Positions 24,892 through 33,353 of a stretch of DNA of 64,000 bases are shown in pieces (within the stretch, counting starts at the first letter, position 1; the number at the start of each line of letters is the position of its first letter). The position numbers were made by a program, and so were the translations under genes. This stretch comes from Streptomyces sp. I05A-00742 (GTDB lineage Bacteria > Actinomycetota > Actinomycetes > Streptomycetales > Streptomycetaceae). Location: the NCBI RefSeq assembly GCF_013055795.1, contig NZ_JABETO010000008.1, positions 38,343-102,342 on the forward strand, in the 5' to 3' direction. A model generated the notes under the pieces. The model ran no database searches. It was not told the origin of the DNA and saw only the letters and a program-made list of their open reading frames with translations.

Positions 24892-25835
24892 CGGTCCTGC
24901 CTGATCGGACCGCGCAGCTGGCGCGCGACGGCCGGGAACCAGCCGAGGTCGTAGTGGCCGTCGCCACGCGCCCGCAGCGCGGACCACGGCAGGCCCGGGT
25001 GACGGTGGTGCACGCCGTGCAGGTTGAAGTTGAGCGCGAAGGCTTCGAGGGGGCGGGGCAGCCGGAGGTCCAGTGCTTGCAGCGGGGCGTCGAGCGGGGT
25101 GGCGTAGTGGTACGCGTTGTCCGCGAGCGACACCATGAGCGCCCGCCCGCCGAGGGCGGCGCACAGCATCCACGCGTACCCGCCGTAGGCCGCGAAGGCC
25201 GCCGCGTGGAGGGCGACGACGGCCGCCGCGTCGACGCGGAGCTGGCGCAGCGCCCGGGCGCGGGCGAGGCGTTCGAACAGCGGGCCCGCCACGGAGTCCG
25301 GCGCCTCGGCGGCGCGGGCGAGGCGCCGCATCGCCCCCGCCGGCAGCACGGCGAGGAACGCCGAGGCCGCTTCCATCAGATAGAGGCCGCCGAGGAGCCT
25401 CGCGTAGTAGCCCGGCGCGACCTTGAGCCAGGTCGTCGTCCCGGCGTCGTAGACCTCGGTGCGCTCGCGCGGTGTGCGGCTGTACCGGTGGTGCAGCAGG
25501 TGTCCGGTCTTCAGCACCACGAACGGTGCGCCGTGGAGCACGGCCAGGACGCGGCCGCAGCGGTCGTTCCGGGTCCGGTCGGCGAACAGGCTGCCGTGGA
25601 TGCCCTCGTGGACCAACGACCAGAGGGGGACCGCGGTGAGCGTCAGCGGCACCTCCGCCCAGCCCCACGCGGGATCCCGGGGCAGCAACCACAGGGGGAG
25701 CACGAACAGTTGGCACAGCACGACCGTCAGGGCCAGGCACACGAGAAGGACGGAGGTCGCCATGGGGGTCCGGTCCGCGCCCGCCGGGCGATACCGATGT
25801 TCGGTGACAGGGGACTTGTCAGGGGAAACGGTCAC
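24888..25835 (-). CDS. Membrane fatty acid desaturase/hydroxylase
   Basis: A 315-residue integral membrane di-iron enzyme. The three histidine boxes are HEGIHGSL, HLLHHRY and HGVHHRH, within a protein with several hydrophobic segments (TSVLLVCLALTVVLCQLFVL near the N-terminus). It introduces a double bond or hydroxyl group into an acyl chain. As first gene of the five-gene operon it may hydroxylate or desaturate the acyl chain used by the OlsB-like enzyme. The GTG at 25835 is the start; the promoter should lie in the 274-base divergent gap up to 26110. Confidence 0.88.
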   Translation of the reverse strand: MTVSPDKSPVTEHRYRPAGADRTPMATSVLLVCLALTVVLCQLFVLPLWLLPRDPAWGWAEVPLTLTAVPLWSLVHEGIHGSLFADRTRNDRCGRVLAVLHGAPFVVLKTGHLLHHRYSRTPRERTEVYDAGTTTWLKVAPGYYARLLGGLYLMEAASAFLAVLPAGAMRRLARAAEAPDSVAGPLFERLARARALRQLRVDAAAVVALHAAAFAAYGGYAWMLCAALGGRALMVSLADNAYHYATPLDAPLQALDLRLPRPLEAFALNFNLHGVHHRHPGLPWSALRARGDGHYDLGWFPAVARQLRGPIRQDR

Positions 25836-26109
25836 GATGTCTTCTCCCGCGGGGAGCGAACACGAGCACTGCGGCCCGGCAGCGCCTGGGGGAAACTGCC
25901 CACCGGCTCCCCCCGGCCACGCCTCGCGGGCCGTGCTTCACCTGAAAGTTTGACGGGGGTCCCGTACGGAGGTTGACGGGACGTCACCCGGTTCGACTCG
26001 GGAGGACGGGAGCTGTGTTCCTGCGGCCCCCGCGTCGGGTCGAGGGCCATAGTGGCAGGAAAGGTAGAAAATCACCCGAAAAGCATCACCCCACGGGAGG
26101 GTTCCCGGC

Positions 26110-27393
26110 ATGCTCGTGCTTCCCATGAACCGTGATCACGGCCCCGTGTCCTTCGGCCCGTCGGACCGGTACCAGTACCTGCGGGCACGGTCGGTCCCGG
26201 ACCCCGCCCGCACCCACGTCTGCATCGCCGCCAGGATGACCGGCCCGCCGCCTACGCGCGACGAGCTCGAACTGCTGGTCGCGGACATGGTCGCGCGGGT
26301 GCCCGCCCTGGGGTACCGGGTGGCCGGGAGGGGCCGCCGCGCGCGGTTCGAACCGGCGGGCCGGCTGGACGTCTCGCGCCACGTCGAGGAGATCGAGGTC
26401 CCGGCGGGACGGTCCGCGGACCGGTGTGCGCTGGACGCGCTGGAGAGCCCTCTGGCGCCCGGCCGGCCGCTGTGGGGCGTGCGGCTGATCCGCGGCTACA
26501 GCGAGGACGAGTTCCTGCTGACGTACCGGGCGGCCCACCTCTTCCAGGACGGTCTGGCCGTGGCGCGGGCGATGGGGGCCGCCCTGTCCGGGGCGAGGCT
26601 GCCGCCGCCCGCGCCGCGGCCCGCGACCGCTCCGTCCTCACCGGTGGGGCTGCGCTCCTGCGTCCGCTTCCTGCCGCACCTCTTCGGGCGCACGGCGCGG
26701 TGGCTGCCGCCCGGGACCACGATGACGGGGAAACGGACGCTGCACACGGTCACCCTCGACCGGGCGGCGTTCGACGACATCACCCGCCGCACCGGGGCCA
26801 CCGCCGCCCAGATCGGCCTGGCCGCCCTCGCCGGGGCCCTGCGGGCCTGGACGCCGGAGCACTGGTCCGGCACGGGCGGCCGAAGGCAGCGCCGCGGGCT
26901 GCGCGCCTACCTGCCCATCAGCCTCCGCCACCCGGGCGACCGGGCCGCCCTGGGCAGTTCGGTGGGCATCATGCCGCTCACGCTGCCCTGTGCCGAACCC
27001 TCCCCCGTGCGCCGGCTGGAGGACGTCGTCCGCGACACCGGCCCCATGACGCTGTACCGGTTCCGCGAACTCTTCGGCCGCCTGCTCCGCGCGCCGGGTC
27101 CGGTGGCGTGGCTCGTCCACCGCGTCGTACACCACTGGGCCCCCGCCCGGCCGGGGGTCACCGTCATCCCCGCGGACCTGCACGACAGCGCCCCGGGCGT
27201 CGCCGGGCTCATCCCGGTCTCCCCGCCCGTCGGCCCGTCCCCGGGCGGATGCGTGTTCGTCCTGGAGAGGACCCGGGTCTCCGCCTCCTTCCTCTTCGAC
27301 TCCGGCGTGCCCGGCACCGACCGGCTGCCCGGCCTCCTCGACGCCGCCCTGGCGGAACTTCGCGCCGCCGTGGCCGCGGTGCGCCCGGACTGA
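26110..27393 (+). CDS. WS/DGAT-like acyltransferase
   Basis: A 427-residue condensation-fold protein resembling wax ester synthase/diacylglycerol acyltransferases. The catalytic HHxxxDG motif is present as AHLFQDG, so only the second histidine and the DG remain. Other family-like segments are YLPISLRHPGDRAALGSSVGIMPLTLP and VTVIPADLHDSAPGVAGLIPVSPPVGP. It would use acyl-CoA or acyl-ACP to acylate an alcohol or amine. ATG 26110 follows GGGAGG; ATG 26125 is in frame. Divergent from the aminolipid operon, it may act on the same lipid. Confidence 0.68.
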   Translation: MLVLPMNRDHGPVSFGPSDRYQYLRARSVPDPARTHVCIAARMTGPPPTRDELELLVADMVARVPALGYRVAGRGRRARFEPAGRLDVSRHVEEIEVPAGRSADRCALDALESPLAPGRPLWGVRLIRGYSEDEFLLTYRAAHLFQDGLAVARAMGAALSGARLPPPAPRPATAPSSPVGLRSCVRFLPHLFGRTARWLPPGTTMTGKRTLHTVTLDRAAFDDITRRTGATAAQIGLAALAGALRAWTPEHWSGTGGRRQRRGLRAYLPISLRHPGDRAALGSSVGIMPLTLPCAEPSPVRRLEDVVRDTGPMTLYRFRELFGRLLRAPGPVAWLVHRVVHHWAPARPGVTVIPADLHDSAPGVAGLIPVSPPVGPSPGGCVFVLERTRVSASFLFDSGVPGTDRLPGLLDAALAELRAAVAAVRPD

Positions 27394-27575
27394 CCGCCTC
27401 GTGCGGCGGGGCGGCTCGGCCGGACAGGTCGTCCTGACGCACCCGGACGGGCGCCGCCCGGTGGTGCCCCCTGCGCGGACGGCCCCCGGCGGCGGATGGT
27501 GGCCGTCCGTGAGCCGTACCCGTCACGACCGTGGGCACGCGGTCGACGGCACGGCCGGGAACGAGGGAGGCGAGG

Positions 27576-29153
27576 ATGCCGGAACGGAACCGGCGGGAAC
27601 TGCTGGAGCTGGCCGGCCGGGGCACCCTGGCCGGGCTCGGGGCGGCGGTCCTGGGCGGCCGGGGCAGCCGGGCGTTCGCGACGGCGGCCACGCGGACCCA
27701 CTTCCGGGCGCTGGTCATCGGTTCGGGGTTCGGCGGGGCGGTCGCGGCGCTGCGCCTGGGCCGGGCGGGCGTGGACACCCTGGTGCTGGAGCGGGGCCGG
27801 GAGTGGCCGGTCGCCCCCGCGAGGCCGGTGTTCGGATCGGTGGACGGGGTCACCGACACGATGTTCTGGTTCCGCCGCACCACGCGCTACCCGGGCCTGC
27901 TGCCGACGCCCGTCCGGCCGGCCCCCGGTGTGCTGGAGGTGGCGGAGGAGGACGGCATCGACATCCTCTGCGGGGCGGGGGTCGGCGGGGGTTCGGTGGT
28001 CTACACGGGCGTGACGGTCGCCCCGCCCCGCCCGTACTTCGAGCGGCTCTACCCGGCCGGACTGCGCCACGAGGAGTTCGCCCGCACCTGGTTCCCCCTG
28101 GCCCGGAGGATGCTGGGCGCCTCGCCCATGCCGCGCGACGTCTACGGCTCCGAGCCGTTCACGCACTCGCGGGTGTGGGACCGTCAGCTGGCCCGGGCGG
28201 GCTTCCGGAGCACGCCCCTCGACTCGACGTTCGACTGGGACGTGGTGCGCGGCGAGCTCGCCCACCGGGTGCCGCTCTCGGCGACCGTCGGCCGCTCCGA
28301 CTTCGGCTGCGGCAACGGGGCCAAGAAGTCCCTGACGCGCGGCTACCTGCCCGCCGCCCTGGCCACCGGGCATGTGCAGCTGCGCCCGCTGCACGAGGTC
28401 CGCTCCATCGGCCGCCGGCGCGACGGCCGCTTCCGGGTGGAGGTCCGCAGGCTGGGCCCGCACGGATCGGTGCGGGGCACCGACGAGTTCACCTGCGACC
28501 TGCTGTTCGTCGCCGCGGGCACCCTCAACACCAACCGGCTCCTGGTCGCCGCCCGCGACAGCGGCGCCCTGCCCGACCTGCCCGCGAGCCTCGGCGAGGG
28601 CTTCGGCGACAACGGCGACCAGCTGACCGTCCGTTCGCAGCCGCTCGTCCGCCACGGCGCCGTACAGGGCGCGCCGTGCGCGTCGGGGGTCCTCGTCCCC
28701 TCGGGTTTCGGTCTGCCACTGCGCGCGGAGAGCTGGGTGCTGCCGGGGTTCCACGGCCTGCCGGCGGTCGTCACCCTCAGCATGACCGTGGACACCGACC
28801 ACCGGGGCGCGTTCCGTTCCGACCCGCGCACCGGCCGGGTGCGGCTGACCGGCTGGCGCGGCAAGTCGGCGGCCGCGGCCCGGGCCGCCGTGGAGCTCGA
28901 CCGGCGCGTCGGCGCGGCCAATCCCGGCACGCTTCCCCTCACGGTGCGGATCCCGGCCTACACGTCGCATCCCGTGGGCGGCTGCGCCGTCGGGCGCACG
29001 ACCGATCTGGAGGGCCGGGTCCGGGGCGTCCCCGGGCTGTACGTCGTCGACGGCTCCCTGCTGCCGGGCAGCGTCGGCGGCGCCAACCCGTCGCTGACCA
29101 TCACGGCCCTCGCCGAGCGCGCGCTGGCGCGGATCGTCGCGAACTCCGGGTGA
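27576..29153 (+). CDS. Cholesterol-oxidase-like GMC oxidoreductase
   Basis: A 525-residue flavoprotein. The N-terminus (NRRELLELAGRGTLAGLGAAV) looks like a twin-arginine signal. The FAD motif is VIGSGFGGAVAALRLGRAG, followed by GAGVGGGSVVYTGV. The C-terminal active-site segments are SHPVGGCAVGR and LYVVDGSLLPGSVG, then ANPSLTITALAERA, matching the catalytic His and Asn regions of class I cholesterol oxidase. It would oxidise a sterol or another lipid alcohol with O2 outside the membrane. ATG 27576 follows GGGAGGCGAGG. It is 183 bases after the WS/DGAT-like gene. Confidence 0.82.
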   Translation: MPERNRRELLELAGRGTLAGLGAAVLGGRGSRAFATAATRTHFRALVIGSGFGGAVAALRLGRAGVDTLVLERGREWPVAPARPVFGSVDGVTDTMFWFRRTTRYPGLLPTPVRPAPGVLEVAEEDGIDILCGAGVGGGSVVYTGVTVAPPRPYFERLYPAGLRHEEFARTWFPLARRMLGASPMPRDVYGSEPFTHSRVWDRQLARAGFRSTPLDSTFDWDVVRGELAHRVPLSATVGRSDFGCGNGAKKSLTRGYLPAALATGHVQLRPLHEVRSIGRRRDGRFRVEVRRLGPHGSVRGTDEFTCDLLFVAAGTLNTNRLLVAARDSGALPDLPASLGEGFGDNGDQLTVRSQPLVRHGAVQGAPCASGVLVPSGFGLPLRAESWVLPGFHGLPAVVTLSMTVDTDHRGAFRSDPRTGRVRLTGWRGKSAAAARAAVELDRRVGAANPGTLPLTVRIPAYTSHPVGGCAVGRTTDLEGRVRGVPGLYVVDGSLLPGSVGGANPSLTITALAERALARIVANSG

Positions 29154-29166
29154 GGGGCGGGCGGTG

Positions 29167-29925
29167 TCACGGCGACGGCACCCTCCCGACCTCCCGTCCC
29201 GTCCGGGCCGCCGCCCGGGCGAAGACCACGGCGTCGAGGACCGCCGCCCCGCCCGGGTCGTTGTTGAAGTACGCGTACACGTCCGCCCGTCCGGGCCACG
29301 CCTCCGCCACCCGTGCGGCCCAGGTGCCGAGCGCCCGGTGCCCGTAGCGCGGCCATGGCGTGGCCCGGCCGCCGTGGAAGCGCAGATAGCCCCAGTCCGC
29401 CGTGCGCCACAGCGGCGTGACGGGCCGGGACCCGGAGTCGGCCCAGCACAGCGCGGCACCGCGGCGCTCCAGCACGGCCCGCACCTCGTCCGTCCACCAC
29501 GAGGTGTGCCGGGGCTCGACGGCGACCCGGGTGCCGGCCGGGAACCCGGCGAGCGCGGCGTCCAGCGCCGCCGGGTCGGCGCGCAGGGTGGGCGGCAGCT
29601 GGAGCAGGACGGGGCCGAGCCGGTCCCCGAGGGCCGCCGCGTGGCGCATCAGCCGGGCGACGGGCTCCGCCGGGTCGTGGAGCCGTTTGATGTGGGTGAG
29701 GTAGCGGCTGGCCTTGACGGCCATCACAAACCCCTCGGGGGTGCGCTCGCGCCAGGCGGCGAAGTTCTCCGGGGAGGGCAGCCGGTAGAAGGCGTTGTTG
29801 TTCTCCACGGTGGCGAAGTGGCGGACGTACTCCTCCAGCCACAGCCGCTGGGGCAGCCCGTCCGGGTAGAGGCCGCCGCGCCAGTCGGCGTACTGCCATC
29901 CCGAGGTTCCGACGAGGAGGGGCAT
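29167..29925 (-). CDS. DUF72-family protein
   Basis: A 252-residue TIM-barrel-like protein. Family signature segments are GTSGWQYADWRGGLYP, VENNNAFYRLPSPENFAAW, KASRYLTHIKRL and YAYFNNDPGGAAVLDA. DUF72 proteins are widespread; their activity is unknown. The ATG at 29925 follows AGGGACCGCCC; the frame is open upstream but without similarity. It is convergent with the GMC oxidoreductase gene. Confidence 0.88.
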   Translation of the reverse strand: MPLLVGTSGWQYADWRGGLYPDGLPQRLWLEEYVRHFATVENNNAFYRLPSPENFAAWRERTPEGFVMAVKASRYLTHIKRLHDPAEPVARLMRHAAALGDRLGPVLLQLPPTLRADPAALDAALAGFPAGTRVAVEPRHTSWWTDEVRAVLERRGAALCWADSGSRPVTPLWRTADWGYLRFHGGRATPWPRYGHRALGTWAARVAEAWPGRADVYAYFNNDPGGAAVLDAVVFARAAARTGREVGRVPSP

Positions 29926-30203
29926 GGGCGGTCCCTGGTCCTTGAACAGACGGTGACTGTCATCTACAGCAATACCCGATGACGGATCTGTTCGACTGCT
30001 CAGGAGTACGGGACCGCGCACAGGCCGCCGGTCTGTCCCGGGGCCTGGGCTCATGCGCCCACGCCCCGGGACATCACCGCTGTCGGCGGTCGTCCCGGCG
30101 GGACTTCACCCACCAGGAGCGGACGATCGGGGCGGCCACGATGACGCTGGTGACCGCCGGCGGTTCCGCGCAGCGCGCCCGGAAAGCGGGCGCTGCCCTC
30201 ACC

Positions 30204-30635
30204 ATGGGTGGGGTGGAGTGCGTCTTCTGTGCGATCGCGGCGGGCGGGCCGCCCGCCCACCGGGTCCTCGCGGACGAGACGGCGGTGGCGTTCCTGGACG
30301 CCCGGCCGCTCTTCCCCGGCCATGTGCTGGTGGTGCCCCGGCGGCACGTCGGCACCCTCACCGACCTGCCCGAGGCGGACGTGGGGCCGTTCTTCGCCCG
30401 GGTGCGGCGGATCGCCGGGGCGGTGGAGCGCGGGATGGGCGCCGCCGGTTCCTTCGTCGCCGCCAACAACCGGGTCAGCCAGTCCGTGCCGCACTTCCAT
30501 GTGCACGTGGTCCCGCGCAACCGCAAGGACGGGCTGCGGGGGTTCTTCTGGCCCCGGACGCGGTACGCGTCGGAGGAGGAGGCGGAAGGGGTCGCGGCGC
30601 GCATCAGGGCGGCCCTGGCGGACGGGGGCGGGTGA
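30204..30635 (+). CDS. HIT-family nucleotide hydrolase
   Basis: A 143-residue histidine-triad protein. The active-site motif is HFHVHVVPR near residue 95, with FLDARPLFPGHVLVVPRRHV upstream; a CVFCAI motif starts the domain. HIT proteins hydrolyse adenosine phosphoramidates or dinucleoside polyphosphates. ATG 30204 is chosen because the conserved domain starts four residues later; an in-frame ATG at 30141 would add 21 unconserved residues. Confidence 0.85.
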   Translation: MGGVECVFCAIAAGGPPAHRVLADETAVAFLDARPLFPGHVLVVPRRHVGTLTDLPEADVGPFFARVRRIAGAVERGMGAAGSFVAANNRVSQSVPHFHVHVVPRNRKDGLRGFFWPRTRYASEEEAEGVAARIRAALADGGG

Positions 30636-30738
30636 GCCGCGGCCGGCCCCCGGCTTGGTGCGGCCGGGCGGGGTCGGCATAGTGGAAGGGAGACCTTTCC
30701 CGCCGGCCGGGCCGTCCCCCGGAGGCCGGAGGTGGACC

Positions 30739-32031
30739 ATGCGATTCGACGACCGAGTGGATGCGGGCCGGCGGCTGGCCGAGCGGCTGGAGCATCTGCG
30801 CAGCGACCATCCCGTCGTGCTGGGCCTCCCCCGCGGCGGCGTCCCCGTGGCCTTCCAGGTCGCCCACGCGCTGCGGGCCCCGCTGGACGTGATCCTGGTC
30901 CGCAAACTGGGCGTGCCCTCCCACCGGGAGCTGGGGTTCGGCGCGCTCGGCGAGGGCGGGGTACGGGTGGTCCGCGACGACATCATGCGCCTGGGCCGGG
31001 TGGACGACGACGACCTCGTGGAGGTCCAGCAGGCCGAGGAGCTCCAGCTGAGGCGGCAGGCCGAACGGTTCCGCGGCGGGCGTCCGCGGGTCTCCCTGGA
31101 GGGCCGTACCGCGATCGTGGTGGACGACGGCATCGCCACCGGCTCCACGGCCTCCGCGGCGTGCAGGGTGGCCCGGGCGCAGGGCGCCCGGCGGGTCGTC
31201 CTCGCCGTTCCCGTGTCGTCACCGGACGCGGTGGAGGCGCTGCGCGGCGAAGCCGACGAGCTGGTGTGCCTCTCGGCTCCCCCGGGCTTCTCGGCGGTGG
31301 GCGAGTGGTACCGGGACTTCTCCCAGACCGAGGACGACGAGGTCGTCTCCCTGCTGCGGCACGACACCACGTCGCCGCCCAGGACCGGCGCCCACATCCA
31401 CGGCCCGTCCCCGGTCAAGCTGCCGGTGGACGGCCGCACGGTCACCCTGGACGGCGACCTGACGATGCCGCCCGGCGCCCCCGCGGTCGTCCTCTTCGCC
31501 CACGGCAGCGGCAGCGGCCGGCACAGTCCGCGCAACCGTGCCGTGGCGGGCGTGCTCAACCGGGAGGGCCTGGGGACGCTGCTGTTCGACCTGCTGACCC
31601 CGGAGGAGGCGGAGGACCGGGCGAAGGTCTTCGACATCGGCCTGCTGGCCGGCCGGCTGATGGACGTCACCGGGCTGATGCGCCGCGAGTCCGTTCCTCT
31701 GTGCTACTTCGGTGCCAGTACCGGTGCCGCGGCGGCCCTGTGGGCGGCGGCGGACGAGGGCACGGAGGGCCTGTCGGCCGTGGTGTCCCGGGGCGGGCGG
31801 CCCGACCTGGCCATGGACCGGCTGGCCGAGGTGCGGGTGCCGACGCTCTTCCTCGTCGGCGGCCTCGACGGGACCGTCCTCGACCTCAACCGGCAGGCGG
31901 CGGCCCGGATGCGGTGCGAGAACAGGCTCGTCGTCGTGGACGGCGCCACCCATCTGTTCGAGGAGCCCGGGGCGCTGGACACGGTGGCGGAGCTCGCCTG
32001 CGAGTGGTTCACCGACCACCTCGGCGGCTAG
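30739..32031 (+). CDS. Phosphoribosyltransferase-alpha/beta-hydrolase fusion
   Basis: A 430-residue two-domain protein. Residues 1-210 form a type I phosphoribosyltransferase-like domain, with LGLPRGGVPVAFQVA and the PRPP loop TAIVVDDGIATGSTASAA. Residues 225-430 form an alpha/beta hydrolase: FAHGSGSGRHSPRN, nucleophile GASTG, acidic GGLDGTVLD, and catalytic-type GATHLFEE. The same fusion occurs in Mycobacterium tuberculosis Rv0571c, a DosR-regulon gene. The reaction is unknown. The ATG follows CCGGAGGTGGACC. Location near the DosR-like regulator fits a dormancy or stress role (inference). Confidence 0.85.
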   Translation: MRFDDRVDAGRRLAERLEHLRSDHPVVLGLPRGGVPVAFQVAHALRAPLDVILVRKLGVPSHRELGFGALGEGGVRVVRDDIMRLGRVDDDDLVEVQQAEELQLRRQAERFRGGRPRVSLEGRTAIVVDDGIATGSTASAACRVARAQGARRVVLAVPVSSPDAVEALRGEADELVCLSAPPGFSAVGEWYRDFSQTEDDEVVSLLRHDTTSPPRTGAHIHGPSPVKLPVDGRTVTLDGDLTMPPGAPAVVLFAHGSGSGRHSPRNRAVAGVLNREGLGTLLFDLLTPEEAEDRAKVFDIGLLAGRLMDVTGLMRRESVPLCYFGASTGAAAALWAAADEGTEGLSAVVSRGGRPDLAMDRLAEVRVPTLFLVGGLDGTVLDLNRQAAARMRCENRLVVVDGATHLFEEPGALDTVAELACEWFTDHLGG

Positions 32032-32129
32032 GCCTGGGCTCGCCCTCGCCGAAATGATGATCACCTGAGTACCGGAACTGAGTAGGAGCGCTCAGGCGGC
32101 CCAGGTCCCCCACCAGCGAAGATGGGGCC

Positions 32130-32912
32130 ATGACGACGCCCCCGTTCACCGGACCGCAGGCCGCCCCGCCCTTCCCCGGCCCCCCTCCCGCGTTCCCTCC
32201 CCCGTTCCCTCCCCCGTTCCCTCCCGCGCCGCCGCGCAGGCGCCGGGCGGCGGTGGCCGGTGCCGTCGCCCTGGGCGTCCTGCTGGCCGGCGGGGCGGGC
32301 ACCGCGTGGTGGCTGTCGCGCGGGGAGGACGGCTCCCCGCTGGCCGGCCGGCCGAGGGTGACGGACGACGCGGCCGGGCTCTCCTACGCGATCCCCGAGG
32401 GGTGGAAGCAGAGCAAGGGCAAGCTCATCAGCGCGTTCACCACGACGATCGGCCGGGAGAAGCAGCGCGGGGAACCGGACGGCGAGCAGACCGCCACCGT
32501 CCTCGCGGGGCGGTCCGGACGCCCCGTGCCCCCCGCCGAGCTGGGCCGGGTCGCGGAACGGGCCGCCCGGTCGAACGCGGAGTTCTTCTTCCCGGACCGG
32601 CCCGCGACGCCCGAGGAATCGCGGGCGGTGACGGTGGACGACCGTCCCGCCCACACGGTCGCGTTGCGGGTGGACACCGAGAAGGACGGGCCCGCCCGGC
32701 TCCGCTTCACCCTCGTCGCCCTGGACGGGGACCGGGCCGCCTTCCTGATGGGCGTCGCCCAACCCGCCGGGGGCCGGGCGCAGCAAGAGGTCGACGCGGT
32801 GCTGGAGAGCGCCGAGGTGACCTCGCGGGGCGCGGCCGTCACCGGCTCGCGGGACACGGCCCGTTCGGCGGCGGCCCGCACCGAGTACGCCGTCGCGCGC
32901 CGGACGCCGTGA
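32130..32912 (+). CDS. Proline-rich single-pass membrane protein of unknown function
   Basis: A 260-residue protein: a Pro/Phe-rich N-terminus (residues 1-35), basic RRRR, one transmembrane helix (VAGAVALGVLLAGGAGTAWW), and an extracellular domain of about 200 residues beginning with DDAAGLSYAIPEGWKQ. The outer part resembles the lipoprotein-like or PsbP/Mog1-like domains of Streptomyces membrane proteins, but I cannot name it. The proline tract is encoded by 12-base tandem repeats. It starts 98 bases after the preceding gene. Confidence 0.7.
   Translation: MTTPPFTGPQAAPPFPGPPPAFPPPFPPPFPPAPPRRRRAAVAGAVALGVLLAGGAGTAWWLSRGEDGSPLAGRPRVTDDAAGLSYAIPEGWKQSKGKLISAFTTTIGREKQRGEPDGEQTATVLAGRSGRPVPPAELGRVAERAARSNAEFFFPDRPATPEESRAVTVDDRPAHTVALRVDTEKDGPARLRFTLVALDGDRAAFLMGVAQPAGGRAQQEVDAVLESAEVTSRGAAVTGSRDTARSAAARTEYAVARRTP
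32192..32227 (+). repeat. 12-bp tandem repeat encoding FPPP
   Basis: Three consecutive 12-base units (GTTCCCTCCCCC, exact in the first two, CGC-ended in the third) encode the FPPP repeats of the cytoplasmic tail of the membrane protein. Copy number could vary between strains by slippage. Confidence 0.85.
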
Positions 32913-32943
32913 CCGCCGCTACGGCGACCGGCCGGCCCTCCGG

Positions 32944-33159
32944 CTACTCGAAGAACTCCCGCACCACCCGTTCGGCCGCCTCGTCCGCCGCCGCCGCGGG
33001 AGAGAGCTCGCTGAGCGTGTCCAGGTCGGTGTCCTCGCTGAGCTCGGCCTCCCACGCCGCGGCCAGCTGCTCCTGCCGCTCGCGCGGCTGGGCCAGGACC
33101 TTCTCCCGGCTCGCCGGGCTCAGGGACTCCAGGAAACGTGTCAGTTCGTCGGCGGGCAT
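32944..33159 (-). CDS. Small acidic helical protein of unknown function
   Basis: A 71-residue protein rich in Glu, Ala and Leu (LTRFLESLSPASREKVLAQP, QEQLAAAWEAELSEDTDLD), probably all-helical. A good ribosome site AGAGAGG precedes ATG 33159. No family is recognised. It is convergent with the membrane-protein gene and divergent from the photolyase gene. Confidence 0.6.
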   Translation of the reverse strand: MPADELTRFLESLSPASREKVLAQPRERQEQLAAAWEAELSEDTDLDTLSELSPAAAADEAAERVVREFFE

Positions 33160-33353
33160 GCGGGCGCCTCTCTGATCGTGTCGCGTCCGGTCGGTCCGGC
33201 GTCTCCCCCGGGGTTCTCACCGTCAGGTGTTCCAGCGCCGGGACCGCATGCCCTGCGGCCGGGGGTCTCCTCACCCGAACGGCTCACCCCCGGACGCCCC
33301 CTCGACGCCCCGCGGGCCGGTCCGCCCCCGCTCCCACGCCCTAGCCTGACGCC

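Noticed and set aside
30688..30701. DosR-like palindrome GGGAGACCTTTCCC upstream of the phosphoribosyltransferase fusion
   Set aside because: The conserved C at position 5 and G at position 10 are missing, so it does not match the four GGGCCG-type sites.
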